NCBI RefSeq assembly: GCF_003075415.1
Contig: NZ_QDAH01000019.1
Span: 1-64,000, forward strand
From: Microvirga sp. KLBC 81
GTDB taxonomy: Bacteria > Pseudomonadota > Alphaproteobacteria > Rhizobiales > Beijerinckiaceae
Direction of reading: 5' to 3'
DNA: 64,000 nt
Shown: in pieces, positions 23,079-32,525 of the stretch
How the letters are laid out: every line of letters begins with the position of its first letter
Numbering within the stretch: position 1 is the stretch's first letter
Translations under genes and position numbers: made by a program
The notes under the pieces: model-generated
Databases searched by the model: none
What the model saw: the letters and a program-made list of their open reading frames with translations, nothing else
What the model was told of the DNA's origin: nothing

Positions 23079-25886
23079 TCAGTCCTGCCCCCGGCGGATG
23101 ATGAGCTTGCTCAGCTCGCGAAGCCACAGAACCGAGCTTGCAATGGCAATGCAGAGCAGCCAGTCCTGAAGGCCCAAGCTGACGGTCGAGAACGCCTGCT
23201 GCAGGAATGGAACGTAGATCACCACGACCTGCAAGAGGAGCGATGCACCGACGGCGAACCAAAGCCAATGGTTCATGAATAGCCCCTGGAAGGCACTGTG
23301 CTCGTCTGAGCGCGCGTTGAAGACGTTGAAGATCTGAAACAACATCAGTGTCGTGAACGCCATGGTCTGTCCGTAGCGCAAGGTGCCGGATCCTTCAATC
23401 AGTCCACCGGGGAGCGAGGCATCGAGAACACCCAATGTGCCGATTGCCATCACAGCTCCCACGAAGAAAATTCCAACCCACATTCGCACCGTGATTACTC
23501 CCTCGCCTCGTGGGCGGGGAGGCACCTCCATGATCTCTCTCTCGGCTGGATCAACGCCAAGGGCGAGAGCCGGCGCGCCATCAGTCACAAGATTGATCCA
23601 GAGGATCTGTGTCGCCAGGAGCGGCAGAACCACACCTCCGGCGTTATCCGGAACGAGGCCGATGACATCGGCCAGGAGCACACCGAAGAACATCGTCATC
23701 ACCTCGCCGATGTTCGACGACAGGAGATAGCGCAGAAACTTCCTGATGTTGGAGAAGATCGCACGCCCCTCCTCCACGGCGGCGACGATGGTTGCGAAAT
23801 TGTCATCGGCGAGCACCATGTCGGATGCCTCCTTCGAGACGTCGGTTCCCGTGATCCCCATGGCAATGCCGATATCGGCAGTCTTCAGGGCCGGTGCGTC
23901 GTTGACGCCATCTCCTGTCATCGCGACGGTCGTGCCACCGCGCTGCAGAGCCTTGACGATCCGCAGCTTGTGCTCTGGATTGACGCGGGCATAGACCGAG
24001 ACCTCCTGGACGGCGGTATCGAGCGCCTGGTCTGGCATCTTCTGGAGTTCGGCCCCTGTCAACGCGCGCCCATCCGAGGCGATGCCGAGTTCCTCCGCGA
24101 TGACCGCAGCCGTTTTCGGATGATCACCCGTAATCATGATCGGCCGGATTCCGGCACGCTTCGCCCGTGCGACCGCCTGCTTCGCCTCCTCGCGAGGGGG
24201 GTCGATCATGCCGATCAGACCGAGGAAGATCATTTCTTTCTCGATTTCCTCGTCAAAATCTTCGCTGCTGAATTCCTCCTTCGGCAGCAGGCGGAAAGCA
24301 ACACCGAGAGTTCGCAACGCCTCTCCTGCAAGATCCTCATTACGCTTGAGGATCTCGGCGCGACGCTCTTCCGTCAGGGGCCGTGCATCTTCGCCCATGA
24401 ATTCCTCCGTGCACCGGGCCAGAAGGACGTCCGGCGCGCCCTTTGTGAATGCCAGAAAATGCCCCTGTCGTTCGGCATCGCTGTGAAGCGTGCTCATCAG
24501 CTTGCGCTCGGATGAAAAAGGAACCTCGGCGATCCGTGCGAACCGTGCGTCGAGGACTTCCACCTCCAATCCCGCTTTTCGGGCGGCAACGATCAGGGCG
24601 CCTTCTGTCGGATCCCCCTGAATGATCCAGCGACCGTCCCGCTCCTGCAGCACGGCATTGTTGGCCCGGTCGACAGCCGCGAGGGCTCGTACCACTTCTG
24701 AGTGGAGAGCCCCTTCAACAGGCTCACCTCCGTTCTGCGTGACCCGTCCCTCAGGTGCGTATCCTGTCCCCTCGAAGCTCACGCTTCCACTCGCCGTCAC
24801 GACACGACGGACCGTCATTTCATTCTTGGTGAGCGTGCCCGTCTTGTCGGACGCGATAACATTCGCCGAGCCCAGCGTCTCCACCGCCGCAAGATGGCGC
24901 ACGATCGCATTCCGGCGCGCCATCCGCTGCACGCCGAGCGACAGGACGGCCGTCACGACAGCCGGCAATCCCTCCGGGACAGCCGCAACGGCGAGCGCGA
25001 CGCCCAGAATGAGAACATCGAAGATGGCCGAGAAACCGCTGATGTCCTCGACGAAGAGGATTGTCGCGATCATGACGATGGCAATCGCCACGACCGTCAG
25101 GCCCAGCATCCTGCCGACCCAATCGAGTTCCTTCTGCAAGGGAGTGGAACTATCCGGAGCCGTCCTCAGCATTCCGGCGATGTGCCCCATCTGCGTCTGC
25201 ATGCCGGTTGCCGTGACGACGGCCTTTCCGCGTCCATAAGTGATGGCAGTTCCGCTGAAGACCATGTTGCTGCGATCGCCGAGACCGACCTCGTCCTGAA
25301 GCGCCGCAACGTCCTTCATGACCGGCAGGCTTTCGCCTGTGAGGGCCGCTTCCGCGGCGTGAAGGCTCGTGGCTTCGATCACGCGCCCGTCCGCCGGGAC
25401 GGTATCGCCTTCCTCGAGGAGCAAGATGTCACCGGGCACAACATCTCTGGCCAGGATACTTTGACGGGTTCCGTCGCGAATGACATGAGCATGAGCCGCC
25501 GACATCCGATTGAGGGCCGCGAGAGCCTTCTCGGCCCGTGACTGCTGAACATAACCCATCACTGCGTTGAGCAGGACGACGACGAAAATCGCCAAGGCTT
25601 CATAGGGCAGCGCGGTGTCGCGCTCGTGGAACCACAGCACTGCGGAGATGGCCGTTGCGATGAGCAGCAGAACAACGAGCACATCCTTGAACTGGAGCAG
25701 GAACTTTCGCCATTCCGGCACCGGCTTCTCTGCAGTCAGTTCATTCTCACCGTAGTGTCTCAGGCGTTCCGATGCCTCCTGCTGACTCAAGCCGTGCCGG
25801 GCATCTGCCTTGAGCTGCGCCAGCACGTCGTGGACGTGCTGGCGATAGGCTGCGATTTCGCCGTGCAGCTCGGGGGTGGAACGCAT
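23079..25886 (-). CDS. P-type (P2A-like) cation-transporting ATPase
   Basis: This inner-membrane pump of about 935 residues begins with a cation-ATPase N-terminal domain ([20 protein letters not shown]). M1-M2 follow, then the actuator TGES loop (ALTGESLPV), M4 with [16 protein letters not shown], the phosphorylation site [11 protein letters not shown], the hinge [13 protein letters not shown], and M5-M10 with [13 protein letters not shown]. This is the layout of SERCA/PMR1-like calcium or related cation pumps; the ion is not certain. The start at 25886 ([10 protein letters not shown]) has GGAGA upstream; a longer frame to 26042 is not conserved. It is convergent with the GH2 gene. Confidence 0.92.
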   Translation of the reverse strand: MRSTPELHGEIAAYRQHVHDVLAQLKADARHGLSQQEASERLRHYGENELTAEKPVPEWRKFLLQFKDVLVVLLLIATAISAVLWFHERDTALPYEALAIFVVVLLNAVMGYVQQSRAEKALAALNRMSAAHAHVIRDGTRQSILARDVVPGDILLLEEGDTVPADGRVIEATSLHAAEAALTGESLPVMKDVAALQDEVGLGDRSNMVFSGTAITYGRGKAVVTATGMQTQMGHIAGMLRTAPDSSTPLQKELDWVGRMLGLTVVAIAIVMIATILFVEDISGFSAIFDVLILGVALAVAAVPEGLPAVVTAVLSLGVQRMARRNAIVRHLAAVETLGSANVIASDKTGTLTKNEMTVRRVVTASGSVSFEGTGYAPEGRVTQNGGEPVEGALHSEVVRALAAVDRANNAVLQERDGRWIIQGDPTEGALIVAARKAGLEVEVLDARFARIAEVPFSSERKLMSTLHSDAERQGHFLAFTKGAPDVLLARCTEEFMGEDARPLTEERRAEILKRNEDLAGEALRTLGVAFRLLPKEEFSSEDFDEEIEKEMIFLGLIGMIDPPREEAKQAVARAKRAGIRPIMITGDHPKTAAVIAEELGIASDGRALTGAELQKMPDQALDTAVQEVSVYARVNPEHKLRIVKALQRGGTTVAMTGDGVNDAPALKTADIGIAMGITGTDVSKEASDMVLADDNFATIVAAVEEGRAIFSNIRKFLRYLLSSNIGEVMTMFFGVLLADVIGLVPDNAGGVVLPLLATQILWINLVTDGAPALALGVDPAEREIMEVPPRPRGEGVITVRMWVGIFFVGAVMAIGTLGVLDASLPGGLIEGSGTLRYGQTMAFTTLMLFQIFNVFNARSDEHSAFQGLFMNHWLWFAVGASLLLQVVVIYVPFLQQAFSTVSLGLQDWLLCIAIASSVLWLRELSKLIIRRGQD

Positions 25887-26096
25887 GCTCTTGTCTCCTG
25901 CCGCTTGTTCGATGGATCGACCCGAGAGCCTTGTCGCGCCCGATGAGACAATGTTCGCGAGGCGCCGGTGGCATCCGTGTGATCCCACAGCCCTACTCCT
26001 ATCAATGGCAGCCACATTCTGGCCGTACTGCCAAGCCAGCATTCACCCCCTGAACTGTTGATACAAATCGTGCAGAAAAGGCCGAGACAGTAGAGC

Positions 26097-26258
26097 ATGC
26101 GAGATACTCAGCGTTTGTCACCATCGCCCGATACGCCTCCTTCATTGCATCAGCTCGAGCGGACGCTCGTGGCATCGATCGCTCTCATGAAACGCATCAG
26201 GCGCGAGAGGCGGCGTTCCACGCGTCGAGACATCAGCGTGCAGGGCGAAAACCAATAA
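26097..26258 (+). CDS. Possible small basic protein
   Basis: This open frame of 53 codons starts MRDTQRLSPSPDTPPSLHQL and ends with an arginine-rich helix (MKRIRRERRRSTRRD). It lies in the 650-base gap between the divergent P-type ATPase gene and the next plus-strand gene. The ribosome site is weak (GAGACAG). Amphipathic Leu/Arg periodicity makes it look coding, but there is no family support. Confidence 0.3.
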   Translation: MRDTQRLSPSPDTPPSLHQLERTLVASIALMKRIRRERRRSTRRDISVQGENQ

Positions 26259-26321
26259 AGCTGTTCCTACAACCTCTTCGAAGTGAGCATCGCGAAGACT
26301 GTTCATAGTCTGTAACATCAG

Positions 26322-26368
26322 AGCCTCCTTATCTGCCGATTAATCTGACAAAGGCAGGTCAGGAGGCT
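26322..26368 (+). terminator. Two-part hairpin followed by a short T run
   Basis: GCCTCC (26323-26328) pairs with GGAGGC (26362-26367), and inside it CTGCC (26333-26337) pairs with GGCAG (26353-26357). TTTT follows on the plus strand. It could terminate the small frame ending at 26258 or be part of a structured leader. Apart from this, 26259-26538 shows nothing recognisable. Confidence 0.4.
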
Positions 26369-26538
26369 TTTCCATTCTAGGCCGAACCTTTACTGTCCGG
26401 CGATCCGACCTTTCATCTACCGATCCTTAACCCCCTCAGGTTATACAAGCTTCGGTTTTACGGGTTGCATGGACTGCCAGCAGGGGTTAGCAAGGCTCCC
26501 GCATGATTTAATCACCCAACAACTTCGGAGGTGCCTGA

Positions 26539-26793
26539 ATGCCCCACGAAGCGTACTGTGTTGCGTATCGCGATAGGCGATGGTCTGTTCTTCACCAAGG
26601 CCGGGACCTTGGAGCCTTTTATTTTCGAACCAATGCGCTGAAATTTGCCGTGACCTTGGCGCACCGCGCCGGCGCATCCGCCCACCAGAACGTCTATGTT
26701 CTTGATAGCGATGGACTTCTCTATACTGCTTGGAACTGGACTAGGGATCTCATCAGTCTGGACGCTAAGCCCACTCACTCAGCGCTCGTTTGA
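26539..26793 (+). CDS. Small DUF2188-like hypothetical protein
   Basis: This 84-residue soluble protein reads YRDRRWSVLHQGRDLGAFYF then KFAVTLAHRAGASAHQNVYV. The pattern of a short strand, 'ALKFAVTLA' helix and a second strand resembles DUF2188-type small proteins in which a substrate-independent beta-alpha-beta unit repeats. GGAGG sits 8 bases before the ATG, so the start is secure. It is monocistronic and convergent with a small membrane-protein gene. No function can be assigned. Confidence 0.7.
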   Translation: MPHEAYCVAYRDRRWSVLHQGRDLGAFYFRTNALKFAVTLAHRAGASAHQNVYVLDSDGLLYTAWNWTRDLISLDAKPTHSALV

Positions 26794-26800
26794 CGAGCGC
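26782..26800. terminator. Short hairpin between convergent genes
   Basis: An 8-bp perfect stem (GCGCTCGT / ACGAGCGC) with a 3-base loop overlaps the stop of the plus-strand gene and precedes the end of the minus-strand gene at 26809. It has no U tract. It could block transcription from either side. Confidence 0.4.
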
Positions 26801-26808
26801 CCCCCATC

Positions 26809-26946
26809 CTACTCAGGAGCAAAGGCCTGTCGAACTGGCCTCAGCTCCATCCGCCCTTCGCGCCCGAGCCTGATGATCTTCAGGGCAGGTGGCGCGATGA
26901 GGCCCGCCAGCGAGACAATCACCGCACAAGTCAACACTGCCGCCAT
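26809..26946 (-). CDS. Small membrane protein
   Basis: This 45-residue protein has one N-terminal hydrophobic helix (MAAVLTCAVIVSLAGLIAPP) and a basic tail (KIIRLGREGRMELRPVRQ). The start at 26946 is supported by GGAGGGG seven bases upstream; the longer frame to 27033 has no ribosome site and an unlike composition. A single-span positive-inside topology is expected. No family is recognised. Confidence 0.5.
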   Translation of the reverse strand: MAAVLTCAVIVSLAGLIAPPALKIIRLGREGRMELRPVRQAFAPE

Positions 26947-27051
26947 GGGAACCCCTCCGCAATCTCGGTCAGGCGAATCTGCCCGTACGGAAGAGAGCTT
27001 GGGACCGCAGGCTTGCGGGAGGCTTGCCAACACTTCATCGGCATTGACCTA

Positions 27052-27160
27052 GAGCATCGGATCCAAACGTGGATTTGCACTTTTGGGTCCGATGCTCCCT
27101 TCTAGAGAGAGCGCATCGTTTCGAGCGGAAACCGGATCCACTTTTCCGCACGATGCTCTA
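27052..27160. repeat. Pair of palindromic intergenic repeats
   Basis: Unit A (27052-27097) has 15-base arms (GAGCATCGGATCCAA / TTGGGTCCGATGCTC, one mismatch). Unit B (about 27111-27160) has arms GCATCG..CGGAAA / TTTCCGCACGATGC and contains ACCGGATCCACTTTTCCG. A third, related copy is at 58753-58827. Such mobile palindromes are common between genes in rhizobia and methylobacteria. The rest of the 27034-27472 gap shows only a possible 25-codon hydrophobic frame at 27310-27387 with weak support. Confidence 0.7.
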
Positions 27161-27472
27161 GAACCCGAGGCATTTTGACTGAGACGGGCATCGTTCTTGT
27201 CGGGGACCACGGATTCGATCTGGAACAGTCCCTACGCACTCCCATGTGCGGCAAGTCACAGACAGTCATATTACGTAAGGTAAGAATAGATCATCTAAGG
27301 ATGATCCCCATGGCTCACCACATTGTGCCGTTCGGACTAGGAGTAATCGCCCCTCTGACGCTGATCAGTTGGCTTCTTTTTCACTGATCGACCCACGCGC
27401 GGTCCGTTAACTCCTTCTCTACCTGCCCTATGTAATCCTTTACATAGATCGTATGACGGTGGACGGTGTTAG

Positions 27473-27877
27473 GTGACAGAAGAAGAAATTGAAGCCGTTG
27501 CCCACGAACTCGCAAAAGTGGGTGGTTCTACCTGGTACCCAGGGCGCTCCAGCGGCCCGATCCTGAGAGCTGTTGGCAAGCGGTATAAGGACAGAGCCCG
27601 CGTGGCCATCGCCGCCCTCGATCGCTTCAGAGCCGCAAGAGATGCTGCAGCATTGCCGAATAGCGCCGCTCCCAATCAGGGAAATCTCAGCGAGAATTCT
27701 GCCTTGGAGGACAAATTTCAGGTTGGCACGATCGTCGTGTATCGCCCTCCAGGAGATCAACGAGCTTTGTCCTGTAGGATCGAGAAGATAGAGGCTGGGC
27801 GAGCCTATCTGGTCCCTATTCCCCACCGCCCCATCGGATGGGTCTCTCTGGGAAGCCTTGAGCCTCTGGAGCCGTAA
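27473..27877 (+). CDS. Hypothetical protein
   Basis: This 134-residue soluble protein reads from a GTG (TEEEIEAVAHELAKVGGSTW). The N-terminal half is helical. The C-terminal half (FQVGTIVVYRPPGDQRALSC, RIEKIEAGRAYLVPI) looks like a small beta-barrel of SH3 or KOW type ending in GWVSLGSLEPLEP. It may bind nucleic acid or protein, but this is a guess from pattern alone. The ribosome site is poor and the true start could be elsewhere. It is the first of three plus-strand genes without clear operon structure. Confidence 0.55.
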   Translation: MTEEEIEAVAHELAKVGGSTWYPGRSSGPILRAVGKRYKDRARVAIAALDRFRAARDAAALPNSAAPNQGNLSENSALEDKFQVGTIVVYRPPGDQRALSCRIEKIEAGRAYLVPIPHRPIGWVSLGSLEPLEP

Positions 27878-28001
27878 GCCGCTTTGTTCGTCTGAGGGGA
27901 CACACAGCAGTGATGCCGTCGGCCCCAGGGCCATGCGATAACCCCGGCTATCGTGTTAGACTTCGTCTACAGTCTCATGGCACCGGCATTGGAGACGGCG
28001 A

Positions 28002-28478
28002 ATGTCTGAGTCTTCGTCTGGCCCCCTTCACGCCTACCTTGCTGGCACTGGATGCGATCACCGAGGGCGATATGCAGCCGATGTTCTCGGCTTCTCCAAC
28101 GAGCAGCTCGAAGCCGTGCATGACTACATTCAGTGGCTGTTTCCTCTTCCGAGCCGCAGCGCCGCCCAGCCCAGCGCTCCCGTTCTGACAAGTGCGGAAA
28201 TCGAAGCCATCCGGGCAGATCGCCGCGCGTCCGATACTCTCCTGAAAGCAACGGAGCGGATGCTCCGCTTCTACCGCGAGACGAACGATTGGCTCAGGTG
28301 GCAAGACCATAATCATCTGCGGATCACGCGGATCATCAACAGCCTCCGCCTGCTCGCCGAACCGGATGCGGCGTGCCGGTTTTACGAGGCTATTCTGGCC
28401 CTGCATGATGCGGCTGGAGCCCCTGTCAATCATCAAAGCCTTCGCTACTGGGCCGAGGCGGCGGAGAATAAGCCCTGA
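28002..28478 (+). CDS. OGFR_N-domain (opioid growth factor receptor-related) protein
   Basis: This 158-residue soluble protein has the conserved block of the OGFR N-terminal domain: an N-terminal YLAGTGCDHRGR, a FSNEQLEAVHDYIQWLFPLP helix and a helical remainder (RMLRFYRETNDWLRW, LRITRIINSLRLL). The family is named from a vertebrate receptor but bacterial members are widespread with unknown roles. GGAGA lies 7 bases before the ATG. It stands between an unknown gene and pepT. The family call is good; the function is not known. Confidence 0.8.
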   Translation: MSESSSGPLHAYLAGTGCDHRGRYAADVLGFSNEQLEAVHDYIQWLFPLPSRSAAQPSAPVLTSAEIEAIRADRRASDTLLKATERMLRFYRETNDWLRWQDHNHLRITRIINSLRLLAEPDAACRFYEAILALHDAAGAPVNHQSLRYWAEAAENKP

Positions 28479-28620
28479 GGGCGTGCCTCAAGGCTCCATC
28501 GCGAAGCACTGAATGGACGATAAATACGCTCGAAACGACGGATTTCCTGACAGCCCATTCCCGAGACGGCTTTGCCTCGCTACAAATCCATCGTTCCTTT
28601 CGCGATTTGGATCTTGACCC

Positions 28621-29856
28621 ATGGCCGCCAGCGTTACAGATCGTTTTCTCCGTTACGTCGTCATTGACACCCAGTCCGACGCCGCATCCCCGACCCAGCC
28701 TTCGACCGAGAAGCAGAAGAAGCTCGGCCGTCTGCTGGTCGAGGAACTCCTCGAGATCGGCGTCTCCGATGCGCATCTCGACGAGCACGGTTATGTCTAT
28801 GCGACCATTCCGGCGAACACTCCAAAGAACAACGTTCCTGTCATCTGCTTCTGTGCTCATATGGATACGGCACCGGATTTTTCCGGCACCAACGTCAAGC
28901 CGCAGATCGTCAGGAACTACCGGGGCGGCGACATCCGGCTCCCGGGCGATCCCAGCCAGGTCATTCGGGTGGCCGACAATCCCGTGCTGAATGATCTGAT
29001 CGGCCACGATATCGTCACCTCGGACGGGACCACACTCTTGGGCGCGGACGACAAGGCCGGCGTTGCCGAAATCATGGCCGCCGCCGAGTTCCTGATCAAG
29101 AATCCGGACATCAAGCACGGCACGATCCGCATCCTCTTCACCACCGACGAGGAGATCGGCCGCGGCGTCGACAAAGTCGACCTGAAGAAACTTGGCGCCG
29201 ATTTCGGCTACACGATGGATGGCGAGACTGCCGGCACGATCGAGGACGAGACCTTTTCCGCCGATGCGCTCGAGATCGCCATCAAGGGCGTGGCAATCCA
29301 TCCGGGTTTCGCCTACGGCAAGATGGAAAACGCCATCAGGATTGCCGGCGCCATCATTGATCGCCTCCCGAAGGACATGGCGCCTGAGACGACGAAGGAC
29401 CGTGTAGGCTTCATTCATCCCACCGGCGTATCCGGTGTGATGGAAAAGGCGAACTTGAGCCTCATCATCCGCGACTTCACGGAGGACGGCCTGAAGCACA
29501 AGGAGGCGCTGCTGGAAAACATCACCAAGGAGGTGATGAAGGATTATCCGGGTTCCAGTTACACTTTCACCCTCAAGGAACAGTACCGCAACATGAAGGT
29601 CGTGCTCGACCGGCATCCGGAGATCGTAGAGTATGCAATAGAAGCGATCAGGCGCGCAGGCATCGAGCCTGAGCGCGGCAGCATTCGGGGTGGCACGGAC
29701 GGTTCGCGCCTCTCCTTCATGGGACTGCCCTGCCCCAATATCTTCGCCGGCGGCCATGCGTTCCATTCCCCACTGGAATTCGTCAGCAGCCAGGACATGG
29801 AAAAGGCGGTGAAGACCATCGTCGAACTCGCCAAGCTCTGGGAGGAGCGCGCTTAA
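28621..29856 (+). CDS. pepT: Peptidase T (tripeptide aminopeptidase)
   Basis: This 411-residue M20-family zinc aminopeptidase releases N-terminal residues from tripeptides in the cytosol. Metal and catalytic motifs are CAHMDTAPD, LLGADDKAGVAEI with its bridging Asp, FTTDEEIGRG with the catalytic Glu pair, YTMDGETAG, and RGGTDGSRLSFMG. The C-terminal GGHAFHSPLEFVSSQDMEKA holds the last His ligand. Length and motif spacing equal the family norm. It stands alone, convergent with the dehydroshikimate dehydratase gene. Confidence 0.95.
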   Translation: MAASVTDRFLRYVVIDTQSDAASPTQPSTEKQKKLGRLLVEELLEIGVSDAHLDEHGYVYATIPANTPKNNVPVICFCAHMDTAPDFSGTNVKPQIVRNYRGGDIRLPGDPSQVIRVADNPVLNDLIGHDIVTSDGTTLLGADDKAGVAEIMAAAEFLIKNPDIKHGTIRILFTTDEEIGRGVDKVDLKKLGADFGYTMDGETAGTIEDETFSADALEIAIKGVAIHPGFAYGKMENAIRIAGAIIDRLPKDMAPETTKDRVGFIHPTGVSGVMEKANLSLIIRDFTEDGLKHKEALLENITKEVMKDYPGSSYTFTLKEQYRNMKVVLDRHPEIVEYAIEAIRRAGIEPERGSIRGGTDGSRLSFMGLPCPNIFAGGHAFHSPLEFVSSQDMEKAVKTIVELAKLWEERA

Positions 29857-29867
29857 AGCGCCTCCTC
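29842..29867. terminator. Hairpin between convergent pepT and quiC-like genes
   Basis: GAGGAG-c-GCGCT pairs with AGCGC-CTCCTC around a 3-base loop that contains part of the pepT stop codon. There is a one-base bulge and no U run. It is a possible two-way terminator. Confidence 0.4.
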
Positions 29868-29895
29868 GCCTTGGAGCCAGCTGAGGGACTGCGTG

Positions 29896-31782
29896 TCAAA
29901 GGCCAGCGGGCACCGTATTGGATGCGAGGCGCGTCTGCGAGGCAAGGCGGATCGGCGCATTGGCAGCGCCATACCCGCGGTATGCACGCCGCTCCACAAT
30001 CTCAAAGAAGAAGCCCCCTTCCAGAGTCCTGGTGTAAACCTGGAAGTACTCGGCAGGACCTTCACGGTCATACAGGATATTGGCCGAGCGCATCCGTTCG
30101 ACATCTTCGGCGGAGAGGTCCGTTCTGACTTCGAGATCGTCGTAGTAGTTCTCCGGAATGGGCAGGAGGTCCACTCCGTTCTCCTTCAGGCAGGCGACTG
30201 TTTCGAAAATGTCGTCTGTCCTCAGGGCAATATGCTGCACTCCCGATCCGAACAGCTCGGTCAGGAATCGAGACGACAGGGTACGTTGGCTCTGCGAGGC
30301 ATTCAGGATCAGACGGAGAGAACCATCAACGGTCTCAATGGCCTGGCTCTGCACGACGCCGCCTGGATCGATCACGGTCTGAACCGGCGTCTTCTGCACG
30401 TCGAGGAGCGATGTATAGAACAGAAGCCAAGTCAGCATCTCTTCGTAATGCATGGACTGGGACACGTGATCGAGACTGGTCAGTCCGGCTCCCTTGAAGT
30501 CCTCGGCATCGACAGGCTCGAAATCCACATCCCAAAGCCGATCGAGCCCACTCTTCTGGTCCACGAAATACAGCAGGCTCCCGCCAAGTCCGCGGACCGC
30601 CGGGATATTCGTCTCCCCCGGCCCGACCGGCTGCTGGAACGGCTGGTCGAGAAGCGTGACGGCCCGGCTCACGGTTCCGGGCGCGTCATCGACGCGAAGA
30701 GCCAAGGCGCACACGGACGTTCCATGCGTGATATTGAAGGAGTGAGCAAATCCTTCTTTGTCCGAATTCACGACGATGTTGATGTCGCCCTGTCGCCAGC
30801 GCGTCACGGCCTTGGAGCGGTGAATCCCGGCCTTGCGGAATCCGAGGCCTGTCAAGATCTGCTCGAATCCAACTGCGCTCCGTTCATCGACTGCGAACTC
30901 GACGAACTCGACGCCGGAGCAAGCAGCTTTCGGTGGAAGCTCAGGCAGATCGGGTATCGTCGATCCCGTCCGCCGCCGGAGCTCATCGAGCATGACAATG
31001 AGAGAGCGCTGCCCATCGATGGCGACATTGCGCGCTGAGCCTGCCCGAAAACGGTCATTGAAGATTTCCAATGATAAAAGTCCGTCGAAGCCAGTTGCAT
31101 GCAGGGCGAGCATGAAGTCGTCAACCGGGAGATCGCCCTGCCCCGGGAAGCAGCGGTAATGTCGGCTCCATGAGAGATAATCCATGTCGAGTTTCGGTGC
31201 ATCGGCCATCTGCACCAGGAAGATCTTCTCGGGAGGAATGGAGCTGATCGCCGACAGGTCCGTCCCGCGAGCGAGAATGTGGAAGGAGTCGAGCACCAGC
31301 CCCACTGCAGGGTGATTTGCCCGTCGCACGACCTCCCAGGAGTCGCGATAATCGTGGATGTGACGTCCCCAGGAGAGAGCCTCAAAAGCCACGCGCATGC
31401 CGCGCTTGGCGGCGCGTTCCCCAAGTTCGTGGAAGTCAGCGGCTGCCCGCTCGATACCCCCGAGAGAGTCCGGCGAGACATTGCTGCACACCATGAGCAG
31501 GTCGCAGCCGAGTTCCTGCATGACGTCGAACTTGCGTTCAGCTCTGGCAAAGACCTTGGAGCGCTGCGGCTCTGGCATGCCCTCGAAATCGCGGAAAGGC
31601 TGAAGGGTGATGGTCTTGAGGCCCAGACCTTCGATCATGCGCCGCGCATCGACCGGCGTGCCGTTGAAGGAGAGCAGATCGTTCTCGAAGATCTCGACGC
31701 CCTTGAACTGGGCGGCCGCAATGGCCTCAATCTTTTCGGTGAGAGTGCCGCTTAAACAAACCGTGGCGATGGCGGTGCGCAT
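29896..31782 (-). CDS. quiC: 3-Dehydroshikimate dehydratase fused to HPPD-like domain
   Basis: This 628-residue fusion starts with an AP-endonuclease-2-like TIM barrel (about 1-270; MRTAIATVCLSGTLTEKIEA, FKGVEIFENDLL). It continues with a vicinal-oxygen-chelate region like 4-hydroxyphenylpyruvate dioxygenase (about 285-620), including HVSQSMHYEEM, GVQHIALRTDD and FFEIVERR, which supply the His/His/Glu metal ligands. This architecture is that of QuiC-type dehydratases converting 3-dehydroshikimate to protocatechuate. Neighbouring TRAP, AroQ-like and quinate/shikimate dehydrogenase genes support the role. It is followed upstream by two GntR regulators on the same strand. Confidence 0.88.
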   Translation of the reverse strand: MRTAIATVCLSGTLTEKIEAIAAAQFKGVEIFENDLLSFNGTPVDARRMIEGLGLKTITLQPFRDFEGMPEPQRSKVFARAERKFDVMQELGCDLLMVCSNVSPDSLGGIERAAADFHELGERAAKRGMRVAFEALSWGRHIHDYRDSWEVVRRANHPAVGLVLDSFHILARGTDLSAISSIPPEKIFLVQMADAPKLDMDYLSWSRHYRCFPGQGDLPVDDFMLALHATGFDGLLSLEIFNDRFRAGSARNVAIDGQRSLIVMLDELRRRTGSTIPDLPELPPKAACSGVEFVEFAVDERSAVGFEQILTGLGFRKAGIHRSKAVTRWRQGDINIVVNSDKEGFAHSFNITHGTSVCALALRVDDAPGTVSRAVTLLDQPFQQPVGPGETNIPAVRGLGGSLLYFVDQKSGLDRLWDVDFEPVDAEDFKGAGLTSLDHVSQSMHYEEMLTWLLFYTSLLDVQKTPVQTVIDPGGVVQSQAIETVDGSLRLILNASQSQRTLSSRFLTELFGSGVQHIALRTDDIFETVACLKENGVDLLPIPENYYDDLEVRTDLSAEDVERMRSANILYDREGPAEYFQVYTRTLEGGFFFEIVERRAYRGYGAANAPIRLASQTRLASNTVPAGL

Positions 31783-31847
31783 GCTCTTGGATCCAGTTCC
31801 CTCATGGTTTTTAGGCGAGCGTTGCCGTCCGGCTCGCTCCTTCTCGG

Positions 31848-32525
31848 TTATTTGATTGTTCCGGTCGCGAGCGCATGCTCGACGCCGCCAGCGACGTGGC
31901 GCGTCAGCACCTCACAAGCCCGTGCAGCGTCCCTCTCCAGAGCACATTCCAGCAGAAGCCGATGCTCCTCTGCAGCGATCTCCCCGCGATAGCTCAGGGC
32001 GATCATCTGATAGCGGAGATATTTGTCGAAGACTGCGGCATGAGTGTCGATCAGCATCTTCGATCCGCAGGCGGAGATCAGCGCCTGATGGAACTGCCAG
32101 TCATACTGCTTCCACTCCTCGGTCTGGCTTCGATCTCCTTCAGCCATCCGCTCTTCCATGCGTGCCAGCCGGTGGTGCGCAGCGACGACGCGCCCTTCCC
32201 ATTCCATATCGCCGGCCCGGAAGGACTGCTCCAGGGCGCGACATTCCAGCAATTGCCGGAGGTCTGCGATTTCCCGCAAGTTCGCGATGGAGACGGGCGC
32301 GACCTCGAACCCTTTCTGACCCTCCGCGACGACGAGGCGTTCGGATGAGAGCCGGCTCAGGATCTCGCGTAGCGTGCTGACGCTTGCACCATAGTCGGTT
32401 TTCAGCTGCTCCAGCTTCAGCTTCCTTCCCGGAGAAAGACGGCCGAATACGATATCGGTCCGGATCTTGTGATAGGCGCTTTCGCCTATGCCCTGAAGTT
32501 GCGGGTTCGTCGCCATGTCATTCAT
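31848..32525 (-). CDS. GntR/FCD transcriptional regulator, copy 1
   Basis: This protein of about 225 residues has a GntR winged helix (YHKIRTDIVFGRLSPGRKLK, YGASVSTLREILSRLSSERLV) and an FCD effector domain (FRAGDMEWEGRVVAAHHRLA, EHRLLLECALERDAARACEV). FCD His/Asp/Glu residues that hold a metal and a carboxylate ligand are present. The start at 32525 overlaps the stop of the paralogous regulator as ATGA, so the two are translated together. It is a likely repressor of the quinate/shikimate genes, releasing on a carboxylate such as quinate, shikimate or dehydroshikimate. Confidence 0.87.
   Translation of the reverse strand: MNDMATNPQLQGIGESAYHKIRTDIVFGRLSPGRKLKLEQLKTDYGASVSTLREILSRLSSERLVVAEGQKGFEVAPVSIANLREIADLRQLLECRALEQSFRAGDMEWEGRVVAAHHRLARMEERMAEGDRSQTEEWKQYDWQFHQALISACGSKMLIDTHAAVFDKYLRYQMIALSYRGEIAAEEHRLLLECALERDAARACEVLTRHVAGGVEHALATGTIK

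Noticed and set aside
28426..29766. 446-codon minus-strand frame across pepT
   Set aside because: Mirrors the complement of pepT codons; His/Val/Asp-biased and without a domain.
29893..31038. 381-codon plus-strand frame across the dehydroshikimate dehydratase gene
   Set aside because: Shadow of the fused QuiC-type gene, which has coherent domains.
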